From Ichthyophis bannanicus (taxonomy: Eukaryota > Chordata > Amphibia > Gymnophiona > Ichthyophiidae), in contig CM066035.1 of assembly GCA_033557465.1 (NCBI GenBank), positions 921,082,235 through 921,146,234 on the forward strand: a DNA stretch of 64,000 nt, written 5' to 3'. Under the pieces are notes generated by a model. That model saw only the letters and a list, made by a program, of their open reading frames with translations. It searched no databases and was not told the origin of the DNA. Position 1 is the stretch's first letter. Each line of letters begins with the position of its first letter. A program made the position numbers and the translations under genes. This document shows positions 52,088-62,990 of the stretch, piece by piece.

Positions 52088-53325
52088 TTTTTTTATTTTT
52101 TATTTTTTATTTATGAATTTGTAAAAAATTCAAGTCATAAAACTTGCAAAGAAATAAATGTAACTAGTAGAAATACATTATAAAAGGGAAAAAAAGACAA
52201 TCATTCAAGGTAATAATACAACCAGTCCCTTCTCTAGCCCACTATAGAGGAGGATATCCATTGGAAATTAATAAAGATGATACAATCAAAGAAACAGAGG
52301 CAGAACTACAGTCAACCATCTAAGTTATGGCAACGAACAATGAGCTGGGCCAACAACAGACAATGGGTGGGCATTCAAAAAAGAGAAGGATAAAGAAAAA
52401 CGTATGATGTAGACTGGTATTTAATTAAATATTTGCAGGGGTACTTAAGAAAAAAAAAAAGCACCAAGTTATGAAACCCGAGGCCGGAGGAGGAGAAATT
52501 CCCTCCTGCAGCATTGGGTTTCCCTAGTGAGGTCAAGAAAGACCCGGACCAGTAGCCCTTTAGACCTACATTTCTTTTACGGAAAGACATCTTAAAAAAA
52601 CAGTCACAATCAGATGGTAATGTGAATCAAAAGTAGAGCTCTCTAGAATTGCGGAAACATTCAGCAAGTCAGCCGGCTGGGAAACCAAATCCTCGGTGCC
52701 AGCAGGGACTTTTTTTGCAATTGGTAGGTAATAGAATTTAACCATCAATGGGGGGGTTTCAGGGGGAACCCATAGTATCTCAACCAGATAGCTCTTAAAC
52801 ATGTCTTTAGAGGACAAGGTCCTTCATGAGAGACTATTGGAGAAGTTAAAAAGTCATGGGATAGGAGGCAGTGTACTATTGTGGATCAGGAACTGGTTAA
52901 AAGATAGAAAGCAGAGGGTAGGGCTAAATGGCCAATTTTCCCAATGGAGAAAGGTGAATAGTGGAGTACTCCAGGGATCTGTGCTGGAACCACTGCTTTT
53001 TCTTTTTTTCAAAATATCTTTATTATAAAATAAACAGGAATTACAATCAAATCCACATCAAGGAGAGAGCGAGTAAAGCCTTAAAGTACAATAATCTTTA
53101 AACATAGTTTAAAAAAAAAGCGGTATAAACAGGGCCCATGAATTATACTATAATAGCCCTATTTTACTTAGAAAGGAAGACAAAACATTAACCAGATTCT
53201 TTACTAAGCAAGAACACTTCCAACTGTTCCGGATCCATACATATTTAGTCCACTCATAGATCAAAATACACTTACAAGGATATTTTAAAAAGAAAGAGGC
53301 ACCTATTGCCAAGGACCGAGATTTT

Positions 53326-55061
53326 TTTTTTATTTATTTATGCAACTTTTAACAACTTTACAAGAAGCAAGACTTGTACAGAAAGGGCATCAGAAATAAG
53401 AGACAAAAGGAAAAAAAATCTCCACATCTATGAGGGAGAGCTAAACAAAGGAAAACATTAAATTCCCAAAGCCCACAAGTCCTCAATAGGGTGGCAAGAC
53501 AGGTCACAACACATAGGTATAAACTATTACAAATGCAAAAAAGGAGGAAATACATAGACGTAAAGAGTGTCACCATACATTCCCGACTAACTCTCTAAAC
53601 TAAGAGAGCTACATTGAGGAGGCTGAGGAAGTGGAACTTGACTCTCCTGCAACTTAGAGGAAACAAAAGTAGCAAGTTGGGAGGGCTCAAAAAAACAAAT
53701 ACCTATGCCCGGCGAACTTCACCAGGCATTTACACGGGAATCTCAAGAAAAATAACCCTCCCAACTGTAGTACCCCAGAACGATATAACAGGAACTGCTT
53801 CCTTCTCCGTTGAGTTGCCCTAGACACGTCAGGGAATATTCTTATGTGAGAGTCCAAGAACATCTTACACGAAGACCGAAAAAACATACATAGTAGCCAG
53901 TCTCTGTCTGCCTCCAAGGCAAAAGTGACCAATAATGTAGCAGTCACCCCAACATCCGAAGGGGACCATTCCAAAAAGGTAGACAAGTCCAAACTGTCCG
54001 AAGACAATAAAGGATGATCATCTTTATCAATAGGGCCAAGTTTTGCAGTTGGTAAATAAAAAGCCTTAGATATAGGCGGAACTGATTCCGTCGGCACCTT
54101 TAAACACGTAATAAGAAACTTTTAAAAAAGTTCCAGAGGAGAAACCGACGGAACTTTTGGAAAATTCAATATTCTTAAATTTCGACTCCGTGCAGCATTT
54201 TCCAAAAATTCTAACCGTCTATGTATAATCAATGAGTCTTTAACTACGGCTTGAGAAATGGAAATGGCAAGATGGCGCCGGTCATGGACGGCCGCTGACA
54301 TCGCTCTGAAGTTACCCTAGTGCTAATTCCTTTTCTTTCCCTTCTTACTTGTTGCCTTCTTCGATAACGTGCCTCTGAATGCCATACGGAGGTAGGAAAA
54401 GAAAGGCGAAGCTGGCATCCTCGTCAGCGAATGGGAATTCCACTGCGGAGAAATCAGCGGTCAGCGGGCCCATGGACTCATTCGTGTAGCCCGCTGTGAA
54501 GGGTGTGGTAGCTCCTGGGCGTCCGCTGTGCTCCGGTGGGACGGAAGGTTGGTCCCCCGAAGCCGAGGGGCTAGAGGTGTCATTGAGCCCAGAGTCCCGA
54601 AGGCCGCCAGTTCAACCAGAGGGGGAGATTCTAGCAGGGACTGCTGGAGTGGGTGTGGTGGAGGAAGAGAGCACACTCCAGAGATCTCTAATACAGCTAC
54701 CCAGTCCCGGAGAAGATCACTCGGGATCGGGGCTGGGGCCTCTGGTTTTAACTTCAGGCGTTGAGCAGGTCCAAGAAAGTGGATTATTGCCTCCTTCAAC
54801 TAATACAGAGACTGTATTTCCATTTTCTTTTGAGGATTCAATTCAGCCTGGTGAGATTGTCCCGGAGCATTCTACGGTAAGACCGGAGAAGGTTACTTTA
54901 GATAGTTTGTGGGATGCCTTCTCGTCCATGCATCAAACTACTACATTACAGTTACGGTCGATATTGCAACAATTTCAACTGTTTGGTCAGCAACTGAAGT
55001 CTTACGAGTTGGTTCAGAAGGACCTTACTACTAAAGTGGTTGATATTGAAGGCCGGCTGGA
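53326..55061 (-). mobile_element. L1-type ORF1-only element D with inverted 5' half
   Basis: Flanked by the 18-bp duplication GCCAAGGACCGAGATTTT (53308-53325 and 55062-55079). From a T-rich start at 53326, the minus strand codes for ORF1 middle and C-terminal parts (NLRILNFPKVP near 54160; IRIFPDVSRATQRRRKQF near 53830). The part from about 54265 to 55061 is in plus orientation and holds the 5' UTR and ORF1 N-terminus. This is the arrangement left by twin priming of L1 elements. The two halves are adjacent parts of one ORF1. Confidence 0.75.
54265..55061 (+). pseudogene. ORF1 N-terminal half of element D (inverted)
   Basis: GCAAGATGGCGCCGGTCATG-type 5' UTR at 54268 is followed by a Gly/Glu/Pro/Ser-rich open frame (54496-55061). 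It ends in an amphipathic coiled-coil segment (LRSILQQFQLFGQQLKSYEL and VQKDLTTKVVDIEGRLE). The continuation of this coiled coil (VKDSLIIHRRLEFLENAARS) lies on the minus strand just left of 54265. The product would be an RNA-binding chaperone; the inversion prevents its expression. Confidence 0.6.
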
Positions 55062-55334
55062 GCCAAGGACCGAGATTTTAACAAAAGAAAAGCTTTCCTA
55101 CGTTTCTGAGTGAATCTACAAACATCTGGAAAAATCTGAATTGGGCTACCGCAAAAAGCCTGATCTTTCTTAGCAAAATACAATCGCATAATCGGATTTG
55201 TATCCATCAAAGATAAAAAGAAAACAATTAAGGTAGCACGCTGAGTAATCTCATCAATAGAAGACTCCAGAAAAGCAGAAACATCTGAAGACTTGCCTCT
55301 CCCATGTCGCATCGTGGCTTGCCACAAACTATCT

Positions 55335-56235
55335 TCACTTGAACCCATCCAAATCCACTGCTATGTGGGTCTCATTAAGTACCTCCTGTCCAGATATTGC
55401 CCCTCAAATTGATTCCGCTCCTATTCCTCTGACGTCTTTTTTTCATTATTTGGATGTGATCCTGGATTCTTCCCTTTCCTTTCATGACCATATTGCCACT
55501 CTCATTCATAAGTCTTTCTGTGCTCTGTGACAAATTAGAGCAGTCCGGTCCCTGCTGTCTCCTTCCTCTCTCACTACTCTGGTATTGGCTTTGGTTATGA
55601 GCCGCCTAGACTATTGTAATGTGGCTTTGGCTAATTTACCCGCATATCAACTTCAACGTTTACAGTTACTGCAAAACACAGCAGCTCGGATTATCTCATC
55701 CGCTAGCCGATATGACCATGTCACTCCTATCCTCCACCGCCTTCATTGGTTACCCCTTCGTTACAGATTTCATTACAAGTTCTTAATTTTGATTCACAAG
55801 GCTCTTCACACATCCACACCACTTTACTTGGCTAACCTTATCTCCCTTCACACTCCGTATCGCCAACTTCGATCTTTACATGCTAATCGTCTCTTTGCCT
55901 TCACCCTTTCAGGCCCATCTCGAACCAACTCATTATACTGCATTTTTCTTTCGTAGCCCCTCACTTTGGAACGCCCTACCATCTTCCCTCCGCTTGGAAC
56001 CCTCCTATGCATAATTTAAAAGTTTACTGAAGACCCATTTATTCCAACAGGTTTCGACCTCCCCTGTGATACTACTACCTAATTGCTTTTCTTCTTTTGG
56101 TCTGTCACTATTGTCCTCTATTGCTTTCCTATGTTATATTGGCATTCTTTTCCTTTCTGTAAGCGTTGGCATGTTTTATTGTAAACCGCCCTGTTTCGAC
56201 GTGGGCGGTATATCAAGTGTAAAATAAAGATAAAG
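55335..56235 (+). mobile_element. L2 LINE fragment E (RT C-terminus and 3' end)
   Basis: Translation gives LDVILDSSLSFHDHI, MSRLDYCNVALANLP, QNTAARIISSASRYDHVTPI and LHRLHWLPLRYRFHYKFLIL, the C-terminal block of L2 reverse transcriptases. A stop near 55529 and later frameshifts occur. The 3' end is GGCGGTATATCAAGTGTAAA and ATAAAGATAAAG, an L2-type tail. It is a different L2 subfamily from the copies at 10020 and 46806. It interrupts element C. Confidence 0.75.
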
Positions 56236-58085
56236 ACTGAAATAAAGGATTTCCTCCGTCCTTAACAACAGGGGAAGAGGCTTCCGTAGTAGGTAATATA
56301 GGAACATAATATATAGAGGAAAATTTTATAGCATTAACATCTTCAATAAATAGAACCTCCTTAAAATACTTATACAATAATATACTTGGAGAAAGATAGT
56401 GAGTACAGGGAAATTTCAAAAACGTAAATTTTTTACACGAACAGCATTTTCCAGTGATTCTATTTGATGATGCATAATAACATTATCATGTATAGAAGAA
56501 GAAACTGCAGCGGATCCACTGCTTTTTAACATATTCGTAAATGACCTGTAAATGGGAATAGCGAGTGAGGTAGTCAAATTTGCATATGACACAAAATTAT
56601 TCACAGTTGTTAAAACCCAAGAGAATTGTGAAAAATTGCAAGAGAACCTTGATAAATTGGAAGAATGGATGTTCAAATGGCAGATGACATTTAATGTAAA
56701 CAAGTGCAAAGTTATGCTCCTAGGAAAGAACAACCCAAACTATGGTTACACGATACAGGTTCCACATTAGGAACCACCACCCAGGAAAAAGATTTAGGCG
56801 TCATTGTGGATAACACGTTGAAATCCTCTGTCCAGCGTGCAACGGTGGCCAAGAAGGCAAATAAAATGCTAGGAATCATAAGGAAAGAAATAGAGAATAA
56901 ACAAAGGATATTATAATACTTCTGTATCGTTCCATGGTGTGACCGCACCTTGAATATTGTGTGCAATTCTGGTCGCCATATCTTAAAAAGGATATAGCGG
57001 AATTAGAAAAGGTACAGAGAAGAACCACCAAAATGGTAAAGGGGATGGAGAATACTCCTATGAGGAGAGGCTTAAAAGGTTAGGGCTTTTCAACCTGGAA
57101 AAGAGACGGCCGAGGGGAGATGTGATAGAGGTCTATAAATTAATGAATGGAGTGAACTGGGTAAACATAGATCGATTCTTTATGGCATCAAAAAGCAGAA
57201 AGACTAGGGGACATATAATGAAGCTACGGTGTAACCCATTTAAGACTAATAAGAGAAGACATTTTTTCACTCAATGCATAATCAAACTCTAGAATTCATT
57301 ACCGGAGGATCTAGTAAAAGCTGTTAGTTTAGCTGGGTTTAAAAAGGTTTGGACAAATTCCTGGAGGAAAGGTCCATAAACCATCATTAAAGAGGACCCG
57401 GGAAATCCACTGCTTGCCCCAATACAAGCATTATGGAACCTGTGTGTCTTTTGGGGAAATTGTTGGGTACTTGTGATCTGGATTGGCCACTATTGGAAAC
57501 AGGATCCTGGGCTTGATGGACCTTGGTCGACCCAGTATGACATTTCTTATGTTCTTATGAAACAAGCGCAGACTTTGGAAAATTGATTAGATGCAGGTTA
57601 CCCTGCCTGGATACTTTTTCCAAATTTTAAATTCTCACTTTCAAATGAGTTGTATCCTTTACAAATGCTTCCACATAATTCTCCATCTGCTCAGTTCTAG
57701 TACCCAAATCAGTCTCTGACATCTGCAAACTAGTAATTTCTTCAGTTTTCTTTGAACAGGCTGTCATGGTAGCCTGAACTGAACATTCAAAGATTGTACC
57801 TGGGGCAACAGTGCCTCACCCAGCTGTTTAATCACAGACCATATGGACTCCAAAGTTATCTGGTCTGGTCACTGAAGCAAAAACCCAAATGAAGCACTTC
57901 CTGCAGGACATCCATCCAAGGGAGAAGAAGCCACATCAGTCATTATAACCTGCTCGTTGGCCGAATGTCTAGTCCCAGCCACTCTGGCACACTCTGGGCT
58001 GGTGCTGTAGGCATGGCGATCCAACAGTGTCTCCAAAACCCTCTCGTCAGTTCTGGAAGCCGACCCATGCACTCCTGTTGGCAAA

Positions 58086-58196
58086 TCTCCAAGTTATAAT
58101 GCCCTGTTCAATGTAATTTCAGTTTGGTCAATGTAAACCGCACTGATGCAGAATAGCACGGTATATAAGAGAATGTAAATAAATAAATAAATAAAC
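58086..58196 (+). mobile_element. CORE-SINE, 5'-truncated
   Basis: ATCTCCAAGTTATAATGCCC through ACCGCACTGATGCAGAATAG and (AAATA)n matches the last third of the SINE at 60212. It interrupts element A ORF1. Confidence 0.8.
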
Positions 58197-58584
58197 TTCA
58201 GGTGCATCGGCAAGACGTTGGCTACCTGGATTCCACGCAGTACCAGAAATCCTCGGAGGACGCCATATATCAGGAGGGGTGAGATCGACACCCGATGATG
58301 ACGCCAAGCTCTCCAGCTCCGATGCCACCATAGCCAGGCTTAACACCGCTCCCGCACTAGTCAACTGCTGCTCATAAGGCACAAGAAAAGCATCCAACAG
58401 ACCTTTAACCGAAGGCAATCCGACGAGAGGCTCACGGGCAGCCAGGGGCTGCTTGCCTGATTTAGCCTTTCTCGACTCCATAAGAAAGCTTGTCAGAGAC
58501 ATCTTGAAAAGCCTCCAAACCAATGTTCCAAGCTGTAGTTAAAATTGAATCTGGGTCATTATTAACCAGAACTATCTCATTCAT

Positions 58585-58764
58585 TAGGGTCGGCCCAAGA
58601 GTTGATCCAAGGTGTTGGAGCCCTGGGCAAACCTTAATACTTACGCTCCCCCTGGCTGTCAAAATCCATTGTTTAGCTTTGAATACCTCGCTCTTTGCAA
58701 CCCCTCCCCAGAAGCTGCCACCCTAGGTGACTGACTAAATTGCCTAATGTTTGGCCTGGCCCTG
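58585..58764. mobile_element. hAT MITE, 180 bp
   Basis: The left end is TAGGGTCGGCCC (CAGGG altered) and the right end GGCCTGGCCCTG. Flanks are TCATTCAT (58577-58584) and TCATTCCT (58765-58772), an 8-bp duplication with one change. No ORF. Confidence 0.6.
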
Positions 58765-59990
58765 TCATTCCTCTCCATCTATGGCAGCTTCTTCCTTGTG
58801 AAGTCTGCTCCACTAAGGCTCCATCCCCAATTTCAGTTACCTTCATTATTGCCTTTCTGTAGATGACAACTGGCTTGAGACAGTCTGTTCCTCTGCTGGT
58901 GATCCTTTCTAACACTGTGCTGTTCTTCAGCTTTGAGCACAGGACCTCTTCATTCTGCCTTCTTTTCACCAATATCAAATAATGTCTGAAAACTAAGGTC
59001 TCTTCTGGCATGAGAGGAGCTTCTATAAAAGCGTTACTATTCATTTTCTTTTCTCTGCCTTGGACTGATTCCTGGCTCTGGCCTGTTTTGAATGGAGTCC
59101 ATGCATTTGACAAAGCTTGTTATCTGCAATTGGATTTCCTACCGTTCTCTGAGTTCCCTTTTTGAATCTAATGATACCTTTATGGTCTGCCAATTCTTTT
59201 CTTTGCAATTAAAGTGGCTTTTCAGCATAGCCAGCTAAACAGTGAACTTTCATATACAGCACATAGCATTATAACATAATACCATACACCTTTCAAAGGG
59301 AAAAAAAATCTCCATATTAAAAATTAGTTTTATTTATTTTGCCCGTTTTGATAAATGTATTGTTGATGCTTTGGTGTTTGCCTATTTGGGTTTTTTTTAT
59401 GTTATGTACAAAAGGACCTGCACCCAACCAAGCATCCTTGTAACGCCATGAGTCATGAAGACTGCCTTGATAATTCTGAGGCAAACTATCAAGTCCATGT
59501 GCATTATTTCTGACATTTGGCTGATTTTATTCTTTCCAAACCAACAACAGTTGGAAAGTACTATATAAAAGGGATTAAGAATGTCGGTCTGCATGTCTTT
59601 CTGTCTGTCTGTTGCAATTGCCCTACTCTCACACAAAGGGCATCACCCCCCAAAAAATGTCAGCACAGAACTGCCCCACCAACCTGCACACTGCCCTTCT
59701 GCTAAAAAATACTCCCTTGCAACTGCCATACCACCCTGCGGACTGTCCTACCTCCCTAAAGGTTATCCCCACAACTGTCACATCATCTTGCCAACTACCC
59801 CTGCATTTTCCCCACCACCCCACAATATGCCTACCCCAAAATCTAAACCTATTGCAACAGAAGTTGCTTTCTTTTTTTCTTGAGGCAACCACCTAGCTGG
59901 TGCTCTGCTTTCGGATCCTGATGCCCCTTACTCTCTGGTTCACCACTTATGTGAACCTTATTATGATCTAGTCCCCAGATTTGTGATGTT
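58765..59990. other. No recognised gene
   Basis: A minus-strand frame (58673-59113) is open for 146 codons, but it begins in the MITE and has no domain that I know. 59630-59830 is C-rich with repeated CCCAC..CTGC motifs. No element boundaries were found. Confidence 0.35.
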
Positions 59991-60098
59991 ATTCAACTTG
60001 ATTAGATTGTAAGCTCTGATGAGAAGGGACATCTATATGTACAGCACTGGGTACAGCTTGTAGCGCTATATAAATGATAAGTAGTAGTAGTAGTAGAT
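59990..60098 (+). mobile_element. LINE/SINE 3' tail fragment
   Basis: TTGATTAGATTGTAAGCTC, GTACAGCACTGGGTACAGC and GTAGCGCTATATAAATGATA followed by (GTA)n form a tail type common to many vertebrate L2-related repeats. No head or coding part. Confidence 0.45.
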
Positions 60099-60211
60099 TG
60101 AGGGATCCCTCCTGTGTCTGCAAGCTTTCTTCACTTGTGGTTGTTTCTCAATTCCATTTTTAACCCCTTTTTTGCCTGAACGGCAGAATTGAGGGGCATA
60201 TTATGGATGAC

Positions 60212-60510
60212 TGGAGTGGAGAAGTGGCCTAGTGGTTGGGGCAAGGTACTTCAGGCTGGAAGGTTGGGGGTTCAAATCCCACTAGAGGACAGCAACCTTG
60301 GGCCGTAAGGACTGGGGTTTCTAGTCCCACAGGTGCTCCTTGTGGTCTTGGGCAAGCCACTTAACCCTCCATAGCCCATGTTCCCTGTAAAATAGTTATC
60401 TCCAAGTTATAATGCCCTGTTCAATGTAATTTCAGTTTGTTCAATGTAACCGCACTGATGCAGAATAGTGTGGTATATAAGAGAATGTAAATAAAATAAA
60501 TAATAAATAA
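60212..60510 (+). mobile_element. CORE-SINE with L2 tail, most complete copy
   Basis: tRNA-like head with A box TGGCCTAGTGG (60225-60235) and B box GGTTCAAATCC (60269-60279), giving an internal RNA polymerase III promoter. CORE-like block: CTTGTGGTCTTGGGCAAGCC and ACTTAACCC. The 3' part shares ACCGCACTGATGCAGAATAG, TATAAGAGAATGTAAATAAA and (AAATA)n with the L2 copies. The shared tail implies mobilisation by L2 reverse transcriptase. Confidence 0.85.
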
Positions 60511-60619
60511 ACTGAAGCAAGCTGGTTTCTCATGCTTCGTGGGGCTCTCTGTGAATATGGAGAAGGAAATGTCTTTCGAGGATCTAGGCTTCTGAGGTTT
60601 CTTTATTGCAAGTATCACT

Positions 60620-60957
60620 ATGTGATGGGATATATAGAATGTTATCTGTCCCTCTCCAAATGGACTATCAACAGTCCCCTTTAAGAGAGTCTGTAGCACA
60701 GAGTTCAGGGCTGGGAGAGCGTGGCTCACAGGGGGAGGTTAAGAACCTAGCAGGCTGTAGGAGGGAGAGAGGCCCATGGAGCCAGAAGTCCTTCAAAGGC
60801 AAGCCATACAAAGGAGTTCTGAGGTAGGAATAACTAGGGCAGGAGGAAGGACCAGGGAGGTTTAACAAGCTGGGACAGAATAAAAGCTGATTTTGTTTCT
60901 CCTGAACTGCTGTCTGTTCTGTGTTTTAAAGAAAACCCCTTCCCACCACACGCCACA
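60620..60957 (+). mobile_element. Possible short solo LTR
   Basis: Starts TGTGATGGGATATATAG and ends ACACGCCACA. GACAGAATAAAAGCTG, a polyadenylation-type signal, lies about 80 bp before the end and is followed by a T/C-rich stretch, as in gypsy-type LTRs. No clear target duplication was found, so boundaries are tentative. A similar-length frame has no support. Confidence 0.35.
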
Positions 60958-61079
60958 ATACCACACAGTATAAAAAAAAAAAGACACAAAAAAAAAAAAA
61001 AAATTTTGAGTAACTTAGAGCAAATGTGCATTTGACCTGGTAGATTAAGATTAAAATCAGCCATCTAAGCATTCTCTAA

Positions 61080-61207
61080 GGGGTATGTTTAGTAAATAGC
61101 GGTAGTGGATTCCGTCCGATATTGGAGTCGTGGCCCCATTGATTTCAATGGGGCTGCGGCTCCGATATTGCATGGAAGCCACTACCACCATTTAGTAAAC
61201 ATACCCC
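61080..61207. mobile_element. PIF/Harbinger-like MITE, 128 bp
   Basis: Almost a complete palindrome: GGGGTATGTTTAGTAAAT at the left, inverted at the right; centre GGCCCCATTGATTTCAATGG. Flanked by TAA (61077-61079 and 61208-61210). The ends resemble those of the MITE at 10240 (GGGGTCTGTTTACTAAA). No ORF. Confidence 0.8.
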
Positions 61208-61770
61208 TAAGTTTTCACTCTCATATGAAGAAATACATTGGGGGCAGACATTCAGTGGCAGCAGCCATCGCCGCTGAAAAGTGAACGCAGATATTTAATG
61301 CCAGGGTCATATCGGCAACCGACATTGAATATCCAGGTTAGCTGGAATGCAGTTTTGCAGTCTGGTCAGTAGTGATATTGACCTAACTTTAGCTGGTTAG
61401 GGGTAATATGCCTTTATATCTGGTATCTTCTTAACTGGTAATTATATTTGTATGCCTTAACTTTGCAACTGTTTATTTAATTTATTTTAGTGTTTATTCT
61501 ATGTCTACACTACGCGACAAAAATAAAGTATCCCTTGTCCTCCTCATCGTCTCCTTTTCGTTAATTAATTTTTTTTTTATTCTATATTTTTAACATATTC
61601 TTATCATGTTCACGTTTTTTGTTTCACACCTTTGTGTATGTCTATTTACTAAGGTCTGCATCTTCCAAGGATTATGTTTTGTTTTAAGTTTGTTTTTATT
61701 GTATCATATTCCATATAATTTATGTTTTATAATATTGCTGTTTTTTTTTAAGTGTGTCCTTCCTTTAATT
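61208..61770. other. T-rich region without genes
   Basis: 61239-61420 contains inverted-looking CAGACATTCAGTGG / CATTGAATATCCAGG motifs, perhaps an old MITE. 61430-61770 is T-rich and may be the body of the element whose end carries the ribozyme-like motif at 61772. Confidence 0.35.
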
Positions 61771-61771
61771 A

Positions 61772-61809
61772 CCCCATGAAGAAGGCCTTGCAGCCGAAAC
61801 GCGTTGGGG
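61772..61809 (+). ncRNA. Hammerhead-like motif, Penelope-like 3' end
   Basis: CCCC (61772-61775), ATGAAGA in place of CUGANGA (61776-61782), stem II GGC/GCC (61784-61786 and 61793-61795), GAAA (61796-61799), C-GC-G, TT, then GGGG (61806-61809) pairing with CCCC. The first core base is altered, and stem III is reduced to one pair with a 2-nt loop, so activity is doubtful. AATAAAG follows at 61813. The layout matches 8470-8513. Confidence 0.35.
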
Positions 61810-61905
61810 CTTAATAAAGAAGTTGTCTCTGGATCCTTGTCGCCAGTCTTTGTGCCTGCTTGGTTGGTCTTCAAAGCTACTCAAAGGAAATGTGCCCAGT
61901 TCTTG

Positions 61906-62339
61906 CTGTGGCGTCCCAATTCCAGCTGGGGAGATTATTTTGGCTGAATTTCCCTTATAGATGGGTTGATAAATATAAAGCAGCGAAATACGTATCTTAG
62001 GATTCTTTACAACTTTCTGTCTTTCTGAGTAATAAGGAAATCATTAGGCCCCTAGACTCCTCTACATCTTCATAGTTTATACCTCATACAACATGGAAAT
62101 GCCCAGTGCCTCATCACTTTCCATCTATTTTCCTCCTTGTGTAGTTAAGTTAGCTATTTTCCTCAAATTGTTACCTTGACCTCCCCTTCAATGGTGGACT
62201 TTTTCTGAGTTGGTTGAAAACCTTTTAATGCCTTGCAATAGATTTCTTTTATTTTTGATGTACGAATCTTTCTTAGAATTACTGCACAAGTGTTATTTTC
62301 TTGGATGTAATTAAATGAAAAATTGTATGAAAAATAAAA
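61906..62339. other. No recognised feature
   Basis: AT-rich sequence without clear repeats or frames. It ends in an A-rich stretch (62336-62352). Confidence 0.35.
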
Positions 62340-62540
62340 TAGAAAAAAAAAGAACCAAGGGAGCTAGGGTTCAAATCACACTGACATTCCTTGTGACCTT
62401 GAGCAAGTAATTTTACCTTCCTTGCTTCAGAGGCAAACTTCAATTGCAAGCCTTCCGGGGACAGGGAAATACCTACTCTGAATGTAACTCGCCTTGAACT
62501 GCCACTGAAAAGGCATGAACTAAATCCACAACTAAAAATA
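62340..62540 (+). mobile_element. CORE-SINE fragment, diverged
   Basis: GCTAGGGTTCAAATCACACT (B box-like), CCTTGTGACCTTGAGCAAGT and CTTGCTTCAGAGGCA are the MIR/CORE signature. The 3' part has CGCCTTGAACTGCCACTG. Older than the copy at 60212. 62541-62990 holds nothing recognised. Confidence 0.6.
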
Positions 62541-62990
62541 GGCAGCACACACCACAGACCACAGATCAGCAATTGTGTCCTCTATTATCCTCTAACTTAG
62601 AGGGACTTTCCTTGAGAATGGGACCCTTCTTTGTCCTCCTTGTTGGTACCTGCAATTTCTGGGTCACAGACCTTGGCAAAAGTGAACTCCTGCAGGTTTT
62701 TATTAAGGAAGCAACTCTGAGGCAAAGTTCCTTCCTGCCAGTCCTCTGCTTGACTTCAACTAGTAATATTCTTCTTAGGGTCTGAAGCAGGTTGGTAATC
62801 TCTCACACCACATGAGTTGTATGATCTCAACTCACCATTCCCATGAGATCACCTTCTGGTCATCGCTCTTGACAGTCTCACCAGGACTCAAGAATTCTCC
62901 CATATCCTGAAGGCCCAGACAATCCAATCCTGAGCCCAGCCACCTTCCTAGGACAAAAGGTCAACAAGAAGGAGCTCTAAGCATGGGGGC

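Larger units (their letters stand above)
53002..56515 (-). mobile_element. L1-type ORF1-only element C inserted in CR1 B
   Basis: Flanked by the 12-bp duplication CCACTGCTTTTT (52990-53001 and 56516-56527). The minus strand ends in a GAAAAAAAG-type tail after TTTATTATAAAATAAA-like sequence. Minus-strand ORF1 parts: VRVKNLRFLKFP (56410-56460), the middle at 56240-56400, and the C-terminal IQIFPDVCRFTQKRRKAF (55100-55160). No ORF2 occurs between ORF1 and the tail. Element D (53326-55061) and an L2 fragment (55335-56235) interrupt it. Confidence 0.7.
52804..57562 (+). mobile_element. CR1 LINE B inserted in element A, split by element C
   Basis: RT C-terminal half in two parts. The first (52804-53001) has HERLLEKLKSHGIGG and SGVLQGSVLEPLLF. 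The second (56528-57562) has FNIFVNDL, FAYDTKLF (the FADD motif altered), NLDKLEEWMFKWQMTFNVNK and ANKMLGIIRKEIENK, then the 3' UTR ending GACATTTCTTATGTTCTTATG, typical of CR1 3' ends. The reading frame is broken by several changes. Confidence 0.8.
52088..58530 (-). mobile_element. L1-type ORF1-only element A (outermost of the nest)
   Basis: Minus strand: ORF1 start near 58502 (MSLTSFLMESRKAKSGKQ), Ser/Pro-rich N-terminus, coiled-coil region (57563-57860), RRM-like part, and C-terminal part with SYLVEILWVP (52750-52800) and a FLDLTRETQ-type block (about 52500). A 3' UTR of about 300 bp and a T-rich end at 52088-52110 (tail of the minus strand) follow. No ORF2 lies between ORF1 and the tail. 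CR1 (52804-57562) and a SINE (58086-58196) interrupt it. Several frameshifts. Confidence 0.55.

Noticed and set aside
54461..54799. Minus-strand 112-aa frame
   Set aside because: Antisense shadow of the ORF1 N-terminus of element D, which has the coiled coil and 5' UTR context.
59581..59896. Overlapping His/Pro/Cys-rich frames on both strands
   Set aside because: C-rich simple sequence opens frames in several phases; no homology is evident.
60212..60290. tRNA gene suggested by A and B boxes
   Set aside because: The A/B boxes are the head of a CORE-SINE; the sequence continues into CORE and L2 tail and other copies are in the window.
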